From positions 14,207 to 53,774 of the forward strand of contig DGDN01000107.1 in assembly GCA_002385465.1 (NCBI GenBank): DNA of 39,568 nucleotides, written 5' to 3'. This stretch comes from Candidatus Fermentithermobacillaceae bacterium UBA3951. Its GTDB lineage: Bacteria > Bacillota > Sulfobacillia > Fermentithermobacillales > Fermentithermobacillaceae. This document shows, piece after piece, positions 23,431 through 32,088 of the stretch (the first letter of the stretch is position 1; each line of letters begins with the position of its first letter). The position numbers were made by a program, and so were the translations under genes. The notes beneath the pieces are model-generated. The model was given only the letters and a program-made list of their open reading frames with translations. It was not told where the DNA came from and searched no databases.

Positions 23431-24249
23431 GTGGAAGCCGAAGCGGCAAACAAGGGCCGGATATACGTGGGCACGGCGGGCTTCAGCTACTCAGACTGGA
23501 AGGGTGTCTTCTACCCTGAAGACATTGGGCCCCGGCAGTTCCTCGAGTATTACGCCGCGCGGTTTCCATGTGTGGAGATAGACTTCACGTATTATCGCCA
23601 GCCGTCCCCAAAGACCATGAGGAACCTGGCTTCCAGGGTTGGGCCGGACTTCCGTTTCACCGTCAAGGCCCACAGGACCATAACCCACGAGATACCCGAA
23701 CGGTCCGAGCTTGAGAAGGAGATAGCGACTTTCGCGGAAGGTGTGGCCCCAATGGCGGAGGCGGGGGTGTTGGGATGCGTGCTTTACCAGTTCCCCTGGT
23801 CGTTTAAGTATTCCAAGGAGAACCTCACTTACATAAACTCTTTGGGTACCCTCCTCCCAATGGCGCCCGCAGTAGTGGAATTCCGCAATCGAAGCTGGGC
23901 CAGAGAAGACGTCTACAGGTCGCTACGTGATTCGGGGACCGGTTTCTGTTGCGTGGATGAACCCAGCCTTCCGGGGCTCTTTCCCAGGGTGTCGCTGGTT
24001 ACATCAAGGCTCGCTTATGTACGGTTTCACGGAAGGAACGCTGCCAAGTGGTTCAATCATAAAGAAGCCTGGGAGCGATACGACTACCTTTATACCGACG
24101 AAGAGATGATGCCCTGGGTGAGCCGGATCCTCGGCATGGAAACCAAGGCCGATGAGGTCTATGTCTTGTACAACAACTGCCATAGGGGCCAGGCGGCGCT
24201 AAACGCACTGCGCATGCAGGAGCTTTTGGGGCTGGGACATCCCCAATGA
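23431..24249 (+). CDS. DUF72 (YecE-like) TIM-barrel protein
   Basis: A 272-residue DUF72 protein. It has 'IYVGTAGFSYSDWKGVFYPE', 'YYAARFPCVEIDFTYYRQPS', 'FTVKAHRTITHE', 'LYQFPWSF', 'VEFRNRSW' and 'YVRFHGRNAAKW', and ends 'EVYVLYNNCHRGQAALNAL'. The family folds as a TIM barrel with a phosphate-like site; its biochemical role is unknown. I choose GTG 23431 because GGGGGAGGAG lies 7 bases upstream and homologues begin just before 'IYVGT'. TTG 23362 would add 23 non-conserved residues across poor initiation context. It stands between ndk and a convergent DUF401 gene. Confidence 0.88.
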   Translation: MEAEAANKGRIYVGTAGFSYSDWKGVFYPEDIGPRQFLEYYAARFPCVEIDFTYYRQPSPKTMRNLASRVGPDFRFTVKAHRTITHEIPERSELEKEIATFAEGVAPMAEAGVLGCVLYQFPWSFKYSKENLTYINSLGTLLPMAPAVVEFRNRSWAREDVYRSLRDSGTGFCCVDEPSLPGLFPRVSLVTSRLAYVRFHGRNAAKWFNHKEAWERYDYLYTDEEMMPWVSRILGMETKADEVYVLYNNCHRGQAALNALRMQELLGLGHPQ

Positions 24250-24287
24250 ATGACACCCCTCCCACGGGTCCTTCAGCCGGCGCCTTG

Positions 24288-25601
24288 CTAGAGACGGGCC
24301 AAAGACAGGTAGAAAATCCCCAGCACAAGCAATAACCCGGCCAAGACGGGCCAGTTCCGCTTGTATATCCCCTGTAAGTTCACGTCGTAGTACTGGCAGG
24401 TCAACACCTGACACATATGGAGCGGCGAGAAGAAGTACGCGGTGAACGAGCTCCCGTAGATAAGCGCCGTGAAGCCCAGCCTAAGCGCATCGCTCCCGGC
24501 AGCAGGCACGAAAATGGGGATCAATACGCTTATGGTAGCCTGCTGGGAAGCGTTGGCGTACCCGAAAGCCAGGGGGATCAGTATGGCCAAAAGTGCAGGT
24601 GGGATCCCTAAGGCCGTCGCTTTATCGACAACGGTCCTGAATACCGGCGTCATCTCCACAAATGACCTGAAGGCCATAATCCAGAACATCGCCACGACCA
24701 GGCTTAAGTTGGCGCCCTTTAGGAGCAGTGCCCGTGACGGGAAGGGGCGCTTTTTCTGTATCGCCAATACGACTGCGATGCCGATTCCTCCGCACAAAGC
24801 GAGCCAAAGGGGCAGCTTGAGCGCAATGCCAAAGGCCAGCGCGAGAAGGAGAGGACCTCCGTAAATCAGGAACTCCATGAGGGCCGAGAGCCTCGTATGC
24901 CCTTGGGATTCTGCCAAGGGTTGTTCCGGCTGTGACCCCTCGGTTTGTGTGGCGGCGACTTCCCCCGCGCTTTCCGGAGAGGAGCCCGCTGATAGGTGTT
25001 CTCTAGGAGGCACCCGGTGGAGCAGGGCGAAGTAACCCATACCCCAAAGTGCAAGTGACATGGGCCACATCTTGGCTATGAGGCGCGGTACCGAAAAACC
25101 GGTGAGCTTGGATGTCAGTATGAGGCTGGTTGAGAACGGGAACACGAAGAACATCCCGTGCCTGAAGACCAGGTTGATTGCTGCCTTTTGGTCCGCCGAA
25201 AGGGCAAGGGGACGGCCGATCTTGTCAACCAGAGGAGCCGAGAGTGCCGCCCCTCCGAGGACAGGCATGGTGCCGACCAGAGCGGGCACCGCCATGAGGG
25301 CCGCCTTCACGTTCCCTAAGAAGGACGTTAGGCCCGAGACCGCCTTGTCGAGAAAGCCCGTTGCCTGCATCACCGTTGAGAAGAGCCCGATGGTGAGGAC
25401 TGCCGCGGCAAGCTCGCACGTGCCGCGGTCGGAGAAAGAGCGCCAGATTACCGACAGTACCTCTGCGGCAGGTAGTCCCGATGTGAGTGCCATGATTGCC
25501 GTGGCTGTGAACATTACAATATCCAGGCGGACGCCCCGAATCGAGAGAAAAAGGAGCGTGCCGAACGCTAGGATGACTCCGGCTGCGACCAATGCTTTCA
25601 C
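24288..25601 (-). CDS. DUF401-family multi-spanning membrane protein
   Basis: A 437-residue integral membrane protein with roughly ten hydrophobic helices and a hydrophilic loop near residues 205-240. The segments 'GTMPVLGGAALSAPLVDKIG' and 'NLVFRHGMFFVFPFSTSLIL' are typical of DUF401 (TIGR00529-like) proteins, thought to be permeases of the citrate-transporter/gluconate-permease type. The GTG start at 25601 overlaps the comB stop as GTGA, so the pair is translationally coupled. Coupling to comB hints at transport of a sulfonate or organic acid, but no substrate evidence is visible. Confidence 0.8.
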   Translation of the reverse strand: MKALVAAGVILAFGTLLFLSIRGVRLDIVMFTATAIMALTSGLPAAEVLSVIWRSFSDRGTCELAAAVLTIGLFSTVMQATGFLDKAVSGLTSFLGNVKAALMAVPALVGTMPVLGGAALSAPLVDKIGRPLALSADQKAAINLVFRHGMFFVFPFSTSLILTSKLTGFSVPRLIAKMWPMSLALWGMGYFALLHRVPPREHLSAGSSPESAGEVAATQTEGSQPEQPLAESQGHTRLSALMEFLIYGGPLLLALAFGIALKLPLWLALCGGIGIAVVLAIQKKRPFPSRALLLKGANLSLVVAMFWIMAFRSFVEMTPVFRTVVDKATALGIPPALLAILIPLAFGYANASQQATISVLIPIFVPAAGSDALRLGFTALIYGSSFTAYFFSPLHMCQVLTCQYYDVNLQGIYKRNWPVLAGLLLVLGIFYLSLARL

Positions 25602-26347
25602 CTCTTGATACAGGCTAAGATTGCTTTCCCGTCAAATATAGGTACGACTTCTAGAGAATCTATCGCTGCGGCGCGGCGCAGGTCCTCGGCGAAACCCATT
25701 GACATTAGGTCCCGGCCGTGGGGCGACGCTTCTATAATTTCCAACGTGTTCCCCCGGTAGCCTTCGTAGATTTCTACTGCGCGCTGGGCCGTTACATCCG
25801 GCGAAATCGGCCTTCCCTCTCCCAATATGAGGACTGCCTTGGTTAGGGCCCCGGCACAAGCAAAATCCTCGAGAGACGGTTTGCCGTGGCTTCCCGAACA
25901 GATGACCGTTAGGTTTTTCTCCTTCTCGGACATCTCCTGCCATGCCCGTCGCGCAACGGCGCTCAGATTGAGAAACGAAGCGATCAGCGTGGGGTCGGCT
26001 CCACCTTTTTGGGCGGCCAGGATAGCCTTTGTGCCGTTGGAGGTGGACATTATGACTTCTCTTCCCGATACGGCTTCCGGGCCATAGTCCCCCGGTGAGT
26101 TGCCGAGGTCGAACCCGTCGATCTTTCTGCTTCTAATCTCGCCGCCCAAGAGGGCTTCCGGATGGCTCTCCTTCAGAGCGAGAGCTTCATCTCTGCTACC
26201 TGCAGGGATAATCCCACGGCAGCCAGAAGAAATCGCCGTGGCTATTGAGGAGGTCGCTCTCAAGACGTCAATGACCACCGCCACGTTGCCGGCAAGACCG
26301 CCGGGGACGACGGGCGCAGGAGTCTCAAGTACGGATATCGTCAGTAT
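25598..26347 (-). CDS. comB: 2-phosphosulfolactate phosphatase family protein (ComB)
   Basis: ComB-family protein: 'VAVVIDVLRATSSIATAISS', 'ALLGGEIRSRKIDGFDLGNS', 'REVIMSTSNGTKAI', 'VICSGSHGKPSLEDFACAGA' and 'SPHGRDLMSMGFAEDLRRAA'. The enzyme dephosphorylates 2-phosphosulfolactate in sulfolactate/coenzyme M chemistry. The first conventional start, GTG 26284, cuts into the conserved N-terminal strand. The frame is open upstream, and its N-terminus (ILTISVLETP...) fits the family. It is preceded by GGAGGTGG 8 bases before an ATA codon at 26347 (CTG 26344 is next), so a non-canonical start is proposed. It is the first gene of a pair with DUF401. Confidence 0.8.
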   Translation of the reverse strand: MLTISVLETPAPVVPGGLAGNVAVVIDVLRATSSIATAISSGCRGIIPAGSRDEALALKESHPEALLGGEIRSRKIDGFDLGNSPGDYGPEAVSGREVIMSTSNGTKAILAAQKGGADPTLIASFLNLSAVARRAWQEMSEKEKNLTVICSGSHGKPSLEDFACAGALTKAVLILGEGRPISPDVTAQRAVEIYEGYRGNTLEIIEASPHGRDLMSMGFAEDLRRAAAIDSLEVVPIFDGKAILACIKR

Positions 26348-26373
26348 CTTGGACCACCTCCGTCATAACAACC

Positions 26374-26379
26374 ATTATA
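26374..26379 (-). promoter_or_regulatory. -10 element of the comB transcript
   Basis: On the minus strand this reads TATAAT, a perfect -10, about 27 bases before the proposed comB start. It lies in the roughly 50-bp gap to the divergent DinG-like gene. No convincing -35 was found at 16-18 bases. Confidence 0.45.
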
Positions 26380-26396
26380 CGTCTTTTTTCGGGGAG

Positions 26397-29039
26397 ATGG
26401 GCTTTTTGAGTAAAGAATACGGAAGTGTGGGCATTTCAGCGGATGGTCCTCGGCTTCTCCCTGTCCCGGACTACGTCGCCTTCGATCTCGAGACTACGGG
26501 GCTTTCTCCCGATGATGATGAGATTTTGGAAGTCGCCTTTATCCGCTTTCAGAACGGCGAACCGGTGGAGCGGTGGTCGACGCTCCTGAATCCCATGAGG
26601 AAGGTCCCGCTCAAAACCCTTCGCCTCACCAAAATCGACATCCGCGAAATCGAGGAAAGCCCCGTGTTTGGTGACGTATGTCACCGCATCGCGAAGATGT
26701 GCGAGAGCCTTCCTTTGGTAGGGCACAACGCTTCCTTTGATACGGCTTTCCTGCAAAGAAGGATTGATGGTTTTCCCTGGGTGCCTGTCTACGACACGCT
26801 GGAGCTTTCCCGCATTGCTGTACCGGGATATAAGAGCTACAAGCTTGTGGAACTGGCCCAGGCGTTAGAGGTGCCGCTCACCGACGCCCATAGGGCCTAC
26901 GATGACGCCGAAGTTGCGGGCAAGATTTTCGCCCTCATCCAGAGACGAATACTCGAGATGGAAAGGCGCCTTAAGGACGCCGTGGTCTCCATCATGGGAG
27001 ATGACTGGGCCCCAAGGCGCTTGTTTCTCTTTGAACCGGGCGGGCCATCCATGCGGCAGCTCATCCCCGACCCGCCGCATGATAGGCGGGATCTCGCCCC
27101 TTACCTCTTGGAACCTGCCTCGCGTCACGGCGGTGTTTCAGGCGAGTCCTCAGGTGAGCTTTCAGGCGAGCCTTCAGGTGGGCTTTCACGTGAGCTTTCA
27201 GGCGAACTTTCGAGTGAGCCTTTAGGTGGACTTTCTGATGATCTTTCAGGGAGGCTCATCCGGGTTCTTGACTCGCCGGGTTCCGGCGGTCAGGTCCTTG
27301 GTGTTTCGCTTGTAAACGATACGGCCCGTGCCGTGGTACAAGGGGCCCGAGAGTGGGCGCGCCGGACGGAGAAAAAGGTGTTGCTTGCCGGCTTTCCGGA
27401 TGCTTTTCTCCCGGACGACATACCCTGGGCTCCTTTCCCCGAAGATTACATTTGCGTGCGTAAGTTTCTCCATATGGTGGTCCTCGCTGCCCAGGGCTTC
27501 TTGAGAGAGCTAGATGTTGAGGAGAGGCGCTTCCTGGCATCTCTCACCGTCTGGCTTAATACGACGGGCAGCGGTCATATGGGCGAGGTCCAGGTGACGG
27601 GGAGGGCACACGCCGTTCGCAGTGAGATGTGTTGCCCGAAGGAGATGGTGTGCAGGTCGTCTTGTCCGGAGAAGGACACGTGCCGGTATCTCCTGGCCGA
27701 GAAGAAGCTGGCCGCATCGCCCGTGCAGAGGGCGGGGCTCGACCGCGCGCTTGCTGTGTCGGGTGGGTTCGACCGTGTGATTGTGTGGGGCGCCCACGAC
27801 CTCCAGAGAGCCTGGTACTACCGCGAGGAGAGAGTGGCCCTTGCATCAATCAAGGAAATCCTCACAGGCGAGAGGGTAGCCCGCGAGATCCCCGAGCTTT
27901 CAAGGCTTTCATCCCTTGCTTCGAGAGACCTTGCGACCGGCCGGGCCTCGGCCGAGACCAGGGAGTGTGCGGCGGAGGCGGGAGACAGGCTTATGGAAGC
28001 GGTCCGGTCGCTCCGGCAAAGGCTGGAAGATGAATTCGGGTTCCTTACGGCCGGCGAAGACAAGTGGGAGGGCCGTCCCGATCCTCCCATTGTATCGGCG
28101 GGACTACATCACCTGGAGAAGGCGTCCCAGGCACTTATTTCGTTTTCGAGTGATTCGGGCGAGCACATCGCGATCGTCGAGAACTCGTACGGGAGCGAGA
28201 TTCAAGGCCCGTTCCTTGCCCGGCGATCAATCTGGCCGGCCCGGGAGGCGGTAAGGGCCCTCGGGGACTTTAGAGGTGCACCTATCCTCCTGTCCGACGT
28301 GGCATCCCAAGCGGGAGCGACCCACGGAGGACGCCTGCTGTTTCTCGGGATGCAGTCGCCCGTCCTGGACTTACGGGGTGAACCGGACAAAGATAAGGCC
28401 CGCTCCGAACTCCTGTTTGGTGCGGTTGATGCGAAAGCGCCTGCGTCGGGCCGGGGTTTTGCGGAGTACGCCTCGGGTTTCATCCGCCGGCTCGCTATGA
28501 TAGTAAGAAGCGGGCTCCTTGTCCTCTTTCCTTCGAGGGCGCAGGTTACGGAAGTCTATGAGCTGCTTTCTCCGGAGCTGGAACGAGAAGGCATTGTGGT
28601 CTACGCGCAAGGTATTGACGGAGGCAGCAGGGTCATAGAGCATCTCACTGAAGAGGATTCGGTGGTGCTTGCTTCGAACTGGGCTTCCTATGAGGACGAT
28701 CTTGTCCCTACCTGCCTGGCCGTTATGAAGGTCCCGTTTCCACCGCCCAATCCCGTAGATGACGCGCGTAGGAAGGAATTGTCAAGCAAGGGACTGGACG
28801 GGTTTATCGAGGTGTGCGTGCGGCCTTCATCACTCAGGATCCGCGCGCACGCGGAGAGGATGCTCGCCAGGGGAGGAAAGCGGGCGCTCTTTCTGGCCGA
28901 CCCGAGGCTCTCTCCGGGGGCTTCCAAATGGGCGGGAGAGTTCTTTAGGTCTTTCGACGACCTTGCCAGGGAGTGCGGCCCGGTCGAGTATCTCTTGAAC
29001 AGAGTCTCGCGCCACCTTTCAGGCGAATCACGGAGCTAA
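26397..29039 (+). CDS. DinG-like protein: active-looking DEDDh exonuclease fused to a degenerate XPD-type helicase
   Basis: About 880 residues. Residues 25-190 are a DnaQ-type 3'-5' exonuclease: 'VAFDLETTG' (Asp30, Glu32), 'LVGHNASFDTAFL' and 'DAHRAYDDAEV'. A Ser/Gly/Glu repeat linker follows. The remainder aligns in layout with DinG. The Walker A position reads 'LDSPGSGGQVLG' instead of GTGKT. The Fe-S cysteines are kept ('CCPKEMVCRSSC', 'PEKDTCRYLL'). The DEAH box reads 'VIVWGAHDLQRAW'. The motif V/VI region ('LASNWASYEDD', 'LRIRAHAERML') lacks the usual SFWEG and QGxGRxIR. Helicase ATPase activity is therefore probably lost. ATG 26397 or TTG 26406 (with GGGGAG 9 bases upstream) is the start. 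Predicted role: DNA/RNA end processing. Confidence 0.82.
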   Translation: MGFLSKEYGSVGISADGPRLLPVPDYVAFDLETTGLSPDDDEILEVAFIRFQNGEPVERWSTLLNPMRKVPLKTLRLTKIDIREIEESPVFGDVCHRIAKMCESLPLVGHNASFDTAFLQRRIDGFPWVPVYDTLELSRIAVPGYKSYKLVELAQALEVPLTDAHRAYDDAEVAGKIFALIQRRILEMERRLKDAVVSIMGDDWAPRRLFLFEPGGPSMRQLIPDPPHDRRDLAPYLLEPASRHGGVSGESSGELSGEPSGGLSRELSGELSSEPLGGLSDDLSGRLIRVLDSPGSGGQVLGVSLVNDTARAVVQGAREWARRTEKKVLLAGFPDAFLPDDIPWAPFPEDYICVRKFLHMVVLAAQGFLRELDVEERRFLASLTVWLNTTGSGHMGEVQVTGRAHAVRSEMCCPKEMVCRSSCPEKDTCRYLLAEKKLAASPVQRAGLDRALAVSGGFDRVIVWGAHDLQRAWYYREERVALASIKEILTGERVAREIPELSRLSSLASRDLATGRASAETRECAAEAGDRLMEAVRSLRQRLEDEFGFLTAGEDKWEGRPDPPIVSAGLHHLEKASQALISFSSDSGEHIAIVENSYGSEIQGPFLARRSIWPAREAVRALGDFRGAPILLSDVASQAGATHGGRLLFLGMQSPVLDLRGEPDKDKARSELLFGAVDAKAPASGRGFAEYASGFIRRLAMIVRSGLLVLFPSRAQVTEVYELLSPELEREGIVVYAQGIDGGSRVIEHLTEEDSVVLASNWASYEDDLVPTCLAVMKVPFPPPNPVDDARRKELSSKGLDGFIEVCVRPSSLRIRAHAERMLARGGKRALFLADPRLSPGASKWAGEFFRSFDDLARECGPVEYLLNRVSRHLSGESRS
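27137..27256 (+). repeat. ten-copy 12-nt tandem repeat encoding an SGE-rich linker
   Basis: Ten imperfect 12-base units (consensus TTCAGGYGAGCY) run in frame through the DinG-like gene. They encode about 40 residues of the type SGEL/SGEP/SGGL between the exonuclease and helicase-like parts. The length is likely to vary by slippage. Confidence 0.9.
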
Positions 29040-29082
29040 TTCGCAAGGCACAATACAAGGAGACCAAAACGGGGAAGTTCAT

Positions 29083-29862
29083 ATGAGGCTTCTTATTACC
29101 AATGACGACGGGATAAACGCCCCGGGCCTCTGGGCCCTTGTGGAGCGGGCCATCAAACACCCGGATATTGAGGTTACGGTTGTCGCACCTGACCGGGAGC
29201 GGAGCGCTACGGGGCACGCAATAAGCATCCACCAACCCATAGACCTCAGGGAGGTCCCTTTTGACTCCCCGCGGGCAAGAGTCTTCGCCTCCAGCGGGAC
29301 CCCTGCCGACTGCGTCAAACTGGCCGTCGAAGGGGTCATGGAGGAGAAGCCCGACTTCCTGATATCGGGGATAAACCGCGGGCCCAACCTCGGGACCGAC
29401 GTGTTCTACTCAGGTACGGTGTCGGCCGCCCTCGAAGGCGCTCTCCTCGGCGTGAAATCGATGGCAATATCGCTTACGGCCTTCGAGAACCTGGATTATA
29501 CGGCTGCAGCCGATTTTGCCATAGAGCAAGCCCTGTGCGCGGCCCTTGAAGGCTCGTGGCCTTGTCTCGTGAACGTCAATGTGCCGGCCATACCAAAGGG
29601 GGATATCGCCGGAGTAGCCATAACCAGGCTGGGCGTGCAAATCTACAAGGATGCCATAAAGAGAAGGGAAGACCCCCGCGGCAGGCACTGGTACTGGCTT
29701 TCCGGTGTAGTTGTTGAAAACGGAGAGATAGACGATACCGATACCTGCGCTGTCAGACGGAACCTCATCTCCATCACACCCCTCAGGGTGGACCTCACCG
29801 ATGTGCGTGGAATAGACGCCCTATCCAGGTGCTCTTTCCGGTGGCCTACTTGCGAAGCATGA
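29083..29862 (+). CDS. surE: 5'/3'-nucleotidase SurE
   Basis: A 259-residue SurE. 'LLITNDDGINAPGLWAL' carries the metal-binding Asp-Asp pair. 'VVAPDRERSATGHAIS', 'SSGTPADCVKLA', 'LISGINRGPNLGTDVFYSGT' and 'SAALEGALLGVKSMAISL' follow. It hydrolyses nucleoside monophosphates and short polyphosphates in a metal-dependent way. The ATG at 29083 is 43 bases after the DinG-like gene and has a modest purine-rich upstream stretch. Confidence 0.95.
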   Translation: MRLLITNDDGINAPGLWALVERAIKHPDIEVTVVAPDRERSATGHAISIHQPIDLREVPFDSPRARVFASSGTPADCVKLAVEGVMEEKPDFLISGINRGPNLGTDVFYSGTVSAALEGALLGVKSMAISLTAFENLDYTAAADFAIEQALCAALEGSWPCLVNVNVPAIPKGDIAGVAITRLGVQIYKDAIKRREDPRGRHWYWLSGVVVENGEIDDTDTCAVRRNLISITPLRVDLTDVRGIDALSRCSFRWPTCEA

Positions 29863-29906
29863 AAGATGGGCCTTCCAACATATAGAAGCACCAGGAGGTG
29901 GGTGCT

Positions 29907-30329
29907 ATGGTGAGTCCTCCCGGAAGGCGTCCCGGCGGCAGGTGGTCTTCCAGGAAGAAGATTGAAGAAGGGTTTTCACTGCGCGTTGCCGGCGGAGGGG
30001 TGCTCTGGGCGGTCGGTCTGGCCGCTTTGCTGGCAGTCCTCGCTTCGGGCGTTGTGTACGTCACGAGCCTCGACGAAAGGGTCCTCTCATGGGTCGTCGA
30101 TGTTGGGAGTTTCGCAATCCTCGGCCTCAGCTCATTTGTCACCGCGAGGCGTCAAGCAGGCTACGGTCTTGTGTACGGCCTTGCCATAGGAGGCGGTTAC
30201 GCCCTCATCACTCTCCTTATGGGTGCTCTTTTCTTCCGGCCGCTTCCCGGCTTTGGCGTGTTCCTCAAGAGGCTTGGCTTCTCGTTGCTTGCAGGGGCAA
30301 TCGGAGGCATCCTCGGCGTCAATACCTGA
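29907..30329 (+). CDS. small membrane protein, TIGR04086-like
   Basis: A 140-residue protein with a basic N-terminus (PPGRRPGGRWSSRKK) and four predicted membrane helices at about residues 28-52, 60-77, 86-108 and 115-138. The topology and length are typical of the TIGR04086 family of small Firmicutes membrane proteins, of unknown function. ATG 29907 is chosen because AGGAGGTGGG lies 4-6 bases upstream; GTG 29898 is inside that site. It follows surE by 44 bases. Confidence 0.7.
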   Translation: MVSPPGRRPGGRWSSRKKIEEGFSLRVAGGGVLWAVGLAALLAVLASGVVYVTSLDERVLSWVVDVGSFAILGLSSFVTARRQAGYGLVYGLAIGGGYALITLLMGALFFRPLPGFGVFLKRLGFSLLAGAIGGILGVNT

Positions 30330-30370
30330 GGAGATTCTTGGTATAAACTCCCTGATCCCGGAGGAAACCT

Positions 30371-30401
30371 AGAAGGACGAACCCTCTCGGGAGGTCCTTC
30401 T
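30371..30401 (+). promoter_or_regulatory. hairpin overlapping the ribosome binding site of the deacetylase gene
   Basis: A perfect 8-bp stem AGAAGGAC (30371-30378) / GTCCTTCT (30394-30401) can extend with CTC/GAG inside. The GGGAGG ribosome site (about 30389-30394) of the TTG start at 30403 lies in the 3' side of the hairpin. The structure could limit translation. It has no T-run, so a terminator role is less likely. Confidence 0.5.
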
Positions 30402-30402
30402 A

Positions 30403-31539
30403 TTGGGCTCTATTGGCTGGAGACGTCTTTGGGTAACGTTCTTTACAACCGTCATTATCGCCGCCTTCTCAGGATGCGTGGTGCTCTGTGCCGTGCGGGC
30501 AGTCCTCGCGGCCGACCGGGATCTTTCGGCCCTCTTTTCCTCGACCGGCCTCATCCGCCGGGGTGACAAGAACGACCGTGTCAGATATCTTCAGGAAGCG
30601 TTGGACGCGTGCGGCTACAACGTGTCTCCCGACGGAGTGTTCGGGCCGCTCACAGAGTCGGCGGTGAGGGAGTTCCAGAGAGATAGAGGGCTCTACGTCG
30701 ACGGCATTGCGGGCCCGGCCACAATCAGGGAACTTGAGAAGCTCTACTACAAAGCCAATCCGCCCGACAAATATACCGTGAAGCCCGGCGAGACGCTTTC
30801 GGCAATCGCGGGCCGCTACGGCATGAGCGTCGAGACTCTGGCAAGGATAAACAGGCTGTCGAACCCGGACATGGTGTATGCGGGGCAAGTACTCCTGATA
30901 TCAAAACCCGAAGAACCGGAGGTCGAGGGACCTCGGGCTCCGACTTACGAGCCCCCGCCCAAGGTGCAGCCTTTTCCTTTTCCGGAAAGGCGCATCTGTC
31001 TTACTTTCGACGATGGCCCTGACCTCACGACGACCAGGCCAATACTGGCTATCTTGCGCCAGTACGGCGTCAAGGCCACGTTCTTCCTTATTGGAGAAAA
31101 AGTGTTAAGCCATCCCGATCTGGCGAGAGAAATAGCCCGGGACGGCCACGTCTTGGGGGTCCATGGGTTTGAGCACAAGTCGCTCTCGGGCCTCTCGGCT
31201 TCGGAAGTGCGGAGAGATCTCATGAAGGCCCGGGACGCCATAAGAGAGGTTACAGGCGTGACTCCTTACCTCTACCGCCCGCCCTTCGGGGCTCTGGACC
31301 AAACCCAGGTCGTGGAGGCGGCCAAGCTCGACATGCAGGTTACCATGTGGACCAACATCGGCGGGGCCGACCTCGGCGCCGCTTCGGCCGAGGAAGTCAC
31401 GACAAGGACGGTTACTGCCGCGAGCGACGGCGGCATCATCATGCTCCACGAAGGGCTCCCATACACCGTGGAGGCCTTGCCTTCCCTCATTGAGGCTCTC
31501 GCCCGTCTCGGTTACGGTTTTCAGAACCCGGTGAGATAG
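30403..31539 (+). CDS. secreted polysaccharide deacetylase with PG-binding and LysM domains
   Basis: A 378-residue protein. An N-terminal hydrophobic segment (about residues 9-36) is a signal or anchor. Then come a peptidoglycan_binding_1 domain (about 50-108, 'VRYLQEALDACGYNVSPDGV'), LysM (about 117-163, 'YTVKPGETLSAIAGRYGMSV'), a Pro-rich linker, and a NodB deacetylase domain (about 190-375). The NodB domain has 'LTFDDGPDLTTT' (Asp pair), 'HGFEHKSL' (Zn His), 'YRPPFGALD' and 'MLHEG'. It deacetylates peptidoglycan or chitin-like sugars outside the cell and is bound to the wall by two domains. The TTG start at 30403 has GGGAGG upstream. Confidence 0.92.
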   Translation: MGSIGWRRLWVTFFTTVIIAAFSGCVVLCAVRAVLAADRDLSALFSSTGLIRRGDKNDRVRYLQEALDACGYNVSPDGVFGPLTESAVREFQRDRGLYVDGIAGPATIRELEKLYYKANPPDKYTVKPGETLSAIAGRYGMSVETLARINRLSNPDMVYAGQVLLISKPEEPEVEGPRAPTYEPPPKVQPFPFPERRICLTFDDGPDLTTTRPILAILRQYGVKATFFLIGEKVLSHPDLAREIARDGHVLGVHGFEHKSLSGLSASEVRRDLMKARDAIREVTGVTPYLYRPPFGALDQTQVVEAAKLDMQVTMWTNIGGADLGAASAEEVTTRTVTAASDGGIIMLHEGLPYTVEALPSLIEALARLGYGFQNPVR

Positions 31540-31542
31540 TGA

Positions 31543-32088
31543 CTACTGGACCTGGCCTGGAGCAATTATGTCTTTCACCACCTGGCCGGCGCCTTTAACG
31601 AGCTGCTGCATCTCGCATATGGCCATGCTCTGGAACATGGCGTTCTGGGCATCGGCCAATGCCGATACGGCCTGCTGGAGGGACATGGCCACCTGGCGGT
31701 CGGCCTTGGCCTGCTGCATTGCCAGCTGTGCGCCGAGCTGGGTAATGAGCTCTTGAGCCTCGTTTGAATTCGTCCTAAGCGATCCGTCTCCCTGAGATAC
31801 CAGAGCGGAAAGCTGCTGCGTGAGAGCAAAGATTGTGTCGATCTGCTGCGAGTCGGCGACGTGGGATGACGCCTTGGAAAGGCAGCTTTGAAGGTTCTGT
31901 TCGGTGGACATCTGCTCGGCCCGGACGCTGTTCTGGACTTGGCTGAGCGCCTCTTCGATCTTCTCCGCAGGAGTGGTGGGGGTGCCTGCGCCCGGCGGTT
32001 TGAAAGAGCGTCTCAGTTCTTCCGCAACGCGGGTTGCCGGGTTCTTTTCGAGGTTTCCTTCTATCACGTAGTCTTCGTTTTTTGGCAC
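31543..32088 (-). CDS. hypothetical helical protein
   Basis: A 181-residue protein not recognised. It is Gln/Ala/Ser-rich and predicted almost wholly helical, with a heptad-like stretch from about residue 50 to 165 ('IFALTQQLSALVSQGDG', 'LGAQLAMQQAKADRQVAMSL') and no cysteine-based metal site, signal peptide or membrane segment. GTG 32088 is chosen because AAAGGAG lies 9 bases upstream; the frame is open to 32217 but that part lacks support. It converges on the deacetylase gene with a 3-base gap. Function unknown. Confidence 0.6.
   Translation of the reverse strand: MPKNEDYVIEGNLEKNPATRVAEELRRSFKPPGAGTPTTPAEKIEEALSQVQNSVRAEQMSTEQNLQSCLSKASSHVADSQQIDTIFALTQQLSALVSQGDGSLRTNSNEAQELITQLGAQLAMQQAKADRQVAMSLQQAVSALADAQNAMFQSMAICEMQQLVKGAGQVVKDIIAPGQVQ

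Noticed and set aside
26100..26396. Longer N-terminus for the DinG-like protein
   Set aside because: That stretch is antisense to conserved comB sequence and the exonuclease domain starts later.
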